A DNA stretch of 64,000 bases from Bacteroidota bacterium (GTDB lineage Bacteria; Bacteroidota; Bacteroidia; Chitinophagales; Chitinophagaceae), in NCBI GenBank assembly GCA_018971025.1, contig JAGWVE010000001.1, positions 1-64,000 of the forward strand, written 5' to 3'. The notes beneath the pieces are model-generated. The model was not told the origin of the DNA and made no database searches. It was given only the letters and a program-made list of their open reading frames with translations. Positions 63,149-64,000 of the stretch are shown one piece after another (the first letter of the stretch is position 1; each line of letters begins with the position of its first letter). The translations under genes were made by a program, and so were the position numbers.

Positions 63149-64000
63149 GTGAAATTAGCCAAAGAAAATTTTAAGGTTCAAATTGTTATTACAAGCCTCA
63201 GCTTATTGCTGCTTATTGTAAAAACAGTGGCCTATTTTTTAACGCACTCACTGTCAGTACTTACAGATGCGCTAGAAAGTATTGTTAATGTAGTAGCTGG
63301 TTTTATTGGTCTCTATAGTTTATATGTTGCCGCTAAACCTAAAGATGTGGACCATCCTTACGGACACGGTAAAGCAGAATTTATTTCGGCAGCAGCAGAA
63401 GGCACGTTAATTGTAGCGGCAGGCATCTTAATTGTGTACGAAACACTTGCTAATTTTTTCAACAACGCCCCACTGCATGCACTTGATACAGGTATATGGC
63501 TAGTGGGCGCAACCGCACTCATCAATTTTGTTGCTGGAACAATTTGTATAACCATTGGTAAAAAAAATAAATCATTGGCACTGCAAGCAAGTGGTAAACA
63601 TTTGCAAATTGACACTTACTCCACCCTTGCTATTGTTGCGGGCATTGGTGCCATGCTTATTTGGAAAGTATACTGGATAGATAAAGTGATTGCGCTTGGC
63701 ATGAGTGCGCTTATCATTTACAACGGATATAAAATTATTAGGTCATCCTTTGCTGGTATTATGGATGAAGCCGACCTTGATTTGTTAAATACATTTATTG
63801 AAGTACTCAATCAAAACAAACCAGAAAACTGGATTGACCTTCATAATTTACGTGTCATCAAATACGGTAGCCTCTTACATATTGATTGTCATTTAACGGT
63901 GCCATGGTTTTTAAATGTGCATGAAGCACACCGTGAAATTGACAGCTTGTCGGATTTGATAAAAACACATTTTGGTGATGCCATCGAACTTTTTGTGCAT
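63149..64000 (+). CDS. Cation diffusion facilitator family transporter, 3'-truncated by window edge
   Basis: GTG start, open to window end: VKLAKENFKVQIVITSLSLLLLIVKTVAYFLTHSLSVLTDALESIVNVVAGF...DHPYGHGKAEF; not in supplied ORF track. Confidence 0.9.
   Translation, partial: MKLAKENFKVQIVITSLSLLLLIVKTVAYFLTHSLSVLTDALESIVNVVAGFIGLYSLYVAAKPKDVDHPYGHGKAEFISAAAEGTLIVAAGILIVYETLANFFNNAPLHALDTGIWLVGATALINFVAGTICITIGKKNKSLALQASGKHLQIDTYSTLAIVAGIGAMLIWKVYWIDKVIALGMSALIIYNGYKIIRSSFAGIMDEADLDLLNTFIEVLNQNKPENWIDLHNLRVIKYGSLLHIDCHLTVPWFLNVHEAHREIDSLSDLIKTHFGDAIELFVH

Overview
This 64 kb window looks like a Bacteroidetes chromosome, probably Chitinophagaceae-like: SusC/SusD pair, T9SS-type sorting domain, TAnnTTTG-type -7 promoter elements, A+T-rich coding. 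Most of it is ordinary core genome: gltX, fumC, gyrB, mfd, a complete 14-gene nuoA-N operon (minus strand, 47168 to 34168), hisS, rlmN, two pseudouridine synthases, dinB, rimM, rpsP, ffh, an lptF/lptG-type permease, SOD, OsmC and a truncated CDF transporter. The left ~11.4 kb is different. There, pckG, a dicarboxylate symporter, an esterase, a SusCD pair and an orphan membrane protein lie between two 90-bp direct copies of the 3' end of a sua5-family gene (535-624 and 10646-10735; 84/90 identical by hand alignment, still codon-aligned). This is the strongest unexplained structure in the window and suggests a ~10 kb islet inserted at, or duplicated across, the sua5 3' end. Next to it are a palindrome-dense intergenic block with two hairpin-variable repeat units, and a tRNA-Ser(GGA). 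Other points worth a second look: divergent near-leaderless promoters packed into 29 bp between gltX and a deacetylase, an AraC regulator with a five-cysteine cluster, and a small protein resembling a zinc ribbon that has lost most of its cysteines. I saw no CRISPR array, transposase, integrase, prophage or recognisable defence system.
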